NCBI GenBank assembly: GCA_009668925.1
Contig: SBEK01000204.1
Span: 1 to 6,557, forward strand
DNA from: Deltaproteobacteria bacterium
GTDB taxonomy: Bacteria; Desulfobacterota; Syntrophia; Syntrophales; Smithellaceae
DNA length: 6,557 nt
Direction: 5' to 3'
A model generated the notes under the pieces. That model was not told the DNA's origin. It saw only the letters and a program-made list of their open reading frames with translations, and did no database searches. Each line of letters starts with the position of its first letter. Positions within the stretch are counted from its first letter, which is position 1. Below are positions 6,537 to 6,557 of the stretch, in pieces. Both the position numbers and the translations under genes were made by a program.

Positions 6537-6557
6537 ATGAAGAAGACACTTTTGTTC
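6537..6557 (+). CDS. Start of a gene, 3' partial; probable exported protein
   Basis: Seven codons are visible (MKKTLLF) before the window ends. A perfect GGAGG ribosome binding site sits 8 nt upstream, and a promoter-like element lies about 115 nt upstream. Lysines followed by Thr-Leu-Leu-Phe are typical of the n-region and start of the core of a Sec signal peptide, so an exported or lipoprotein product is likely. Nothing can be said about its function. Confidence 0.65.

Overview
The window looks like chromosomal DNA from a Gram-negative bacterium. It encodes a complete tripartite envelope-spanning efflux system plus two further lipoprotein-type or secreted-type N-termini. The moderately GC-rich coding sequence, strong purine-rich Shine-Dalgarno sites and a metal-efflux operon apparently trailed by a P-II-type gene remnant would fit a deltaproteobacterium (Desulfobacterota). 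That placement is inference only.

Layout, all on the + strand. Positions 1-1125 hold the 3' part of an outer-membrane efflux channel gene (TolC/CzcC type, 5' end outside the window). Positions 1122-2351 hold a lipoprotein membrane-fusion adaptor (CzcB/CusB type). Positions 2351-5455 hold a full-length heavy-metal RND pump (CzcA/CusA family, 1034 aa). The three genes overlap by 4 nt (ATGA) and 1 nt (TGATG), so they form one translationally coupled operon. Positions 5456-5629 look at first like a plain intergenic gap. Read in two frames, the stretch 5507-5616 resembles the first residues and the last ~20 residues of a P-II (GlnB-like) signalling protein, with the middle missing, a one-base frame slip and no stop. 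I interpret it as the decayed remnant of the P-II gene that often accompanies heavy-metal RND operons. Positions 5630-6235 encode a 201-aa lipoprotein of unknown function, followed by a weak hairpin and T-run that may end the transcript. The remaining 6236-6536 is a more AT-rich intergenic region with a possible sigma-70 promoter, leading to the first seven codons of another gene at 6537, which probably starts a signal peptide.

How the parts work together: the RND pump uses proton influx to drive substrate from periplasm or cytosol, the adaptor ties it to the outer-membrane channel, and the channel releases the substrate outside. The pump keeps the family's key transmembrane acidic residues (D412, E419). 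It lacks the methionine triad and the E/K relay positions of the Cu(I)/Ag(I) pump CusA, while its TM4 motif is CusA-like rather than the DFG type of CzcA. A divalent metal substrate is therefore more likely than copper or silver, but the sequence does not settle this.

The most noteworthy observations are the putative P-II remnant, the mosaic of CzcA-like and CusA-like signatures in the pump, and the unrecognised lipoprotein at the operon's 3' end. I see no CRISPR array, tRNA, rRNA, insertion sequence or attachment site. I did not find a wholly new system.
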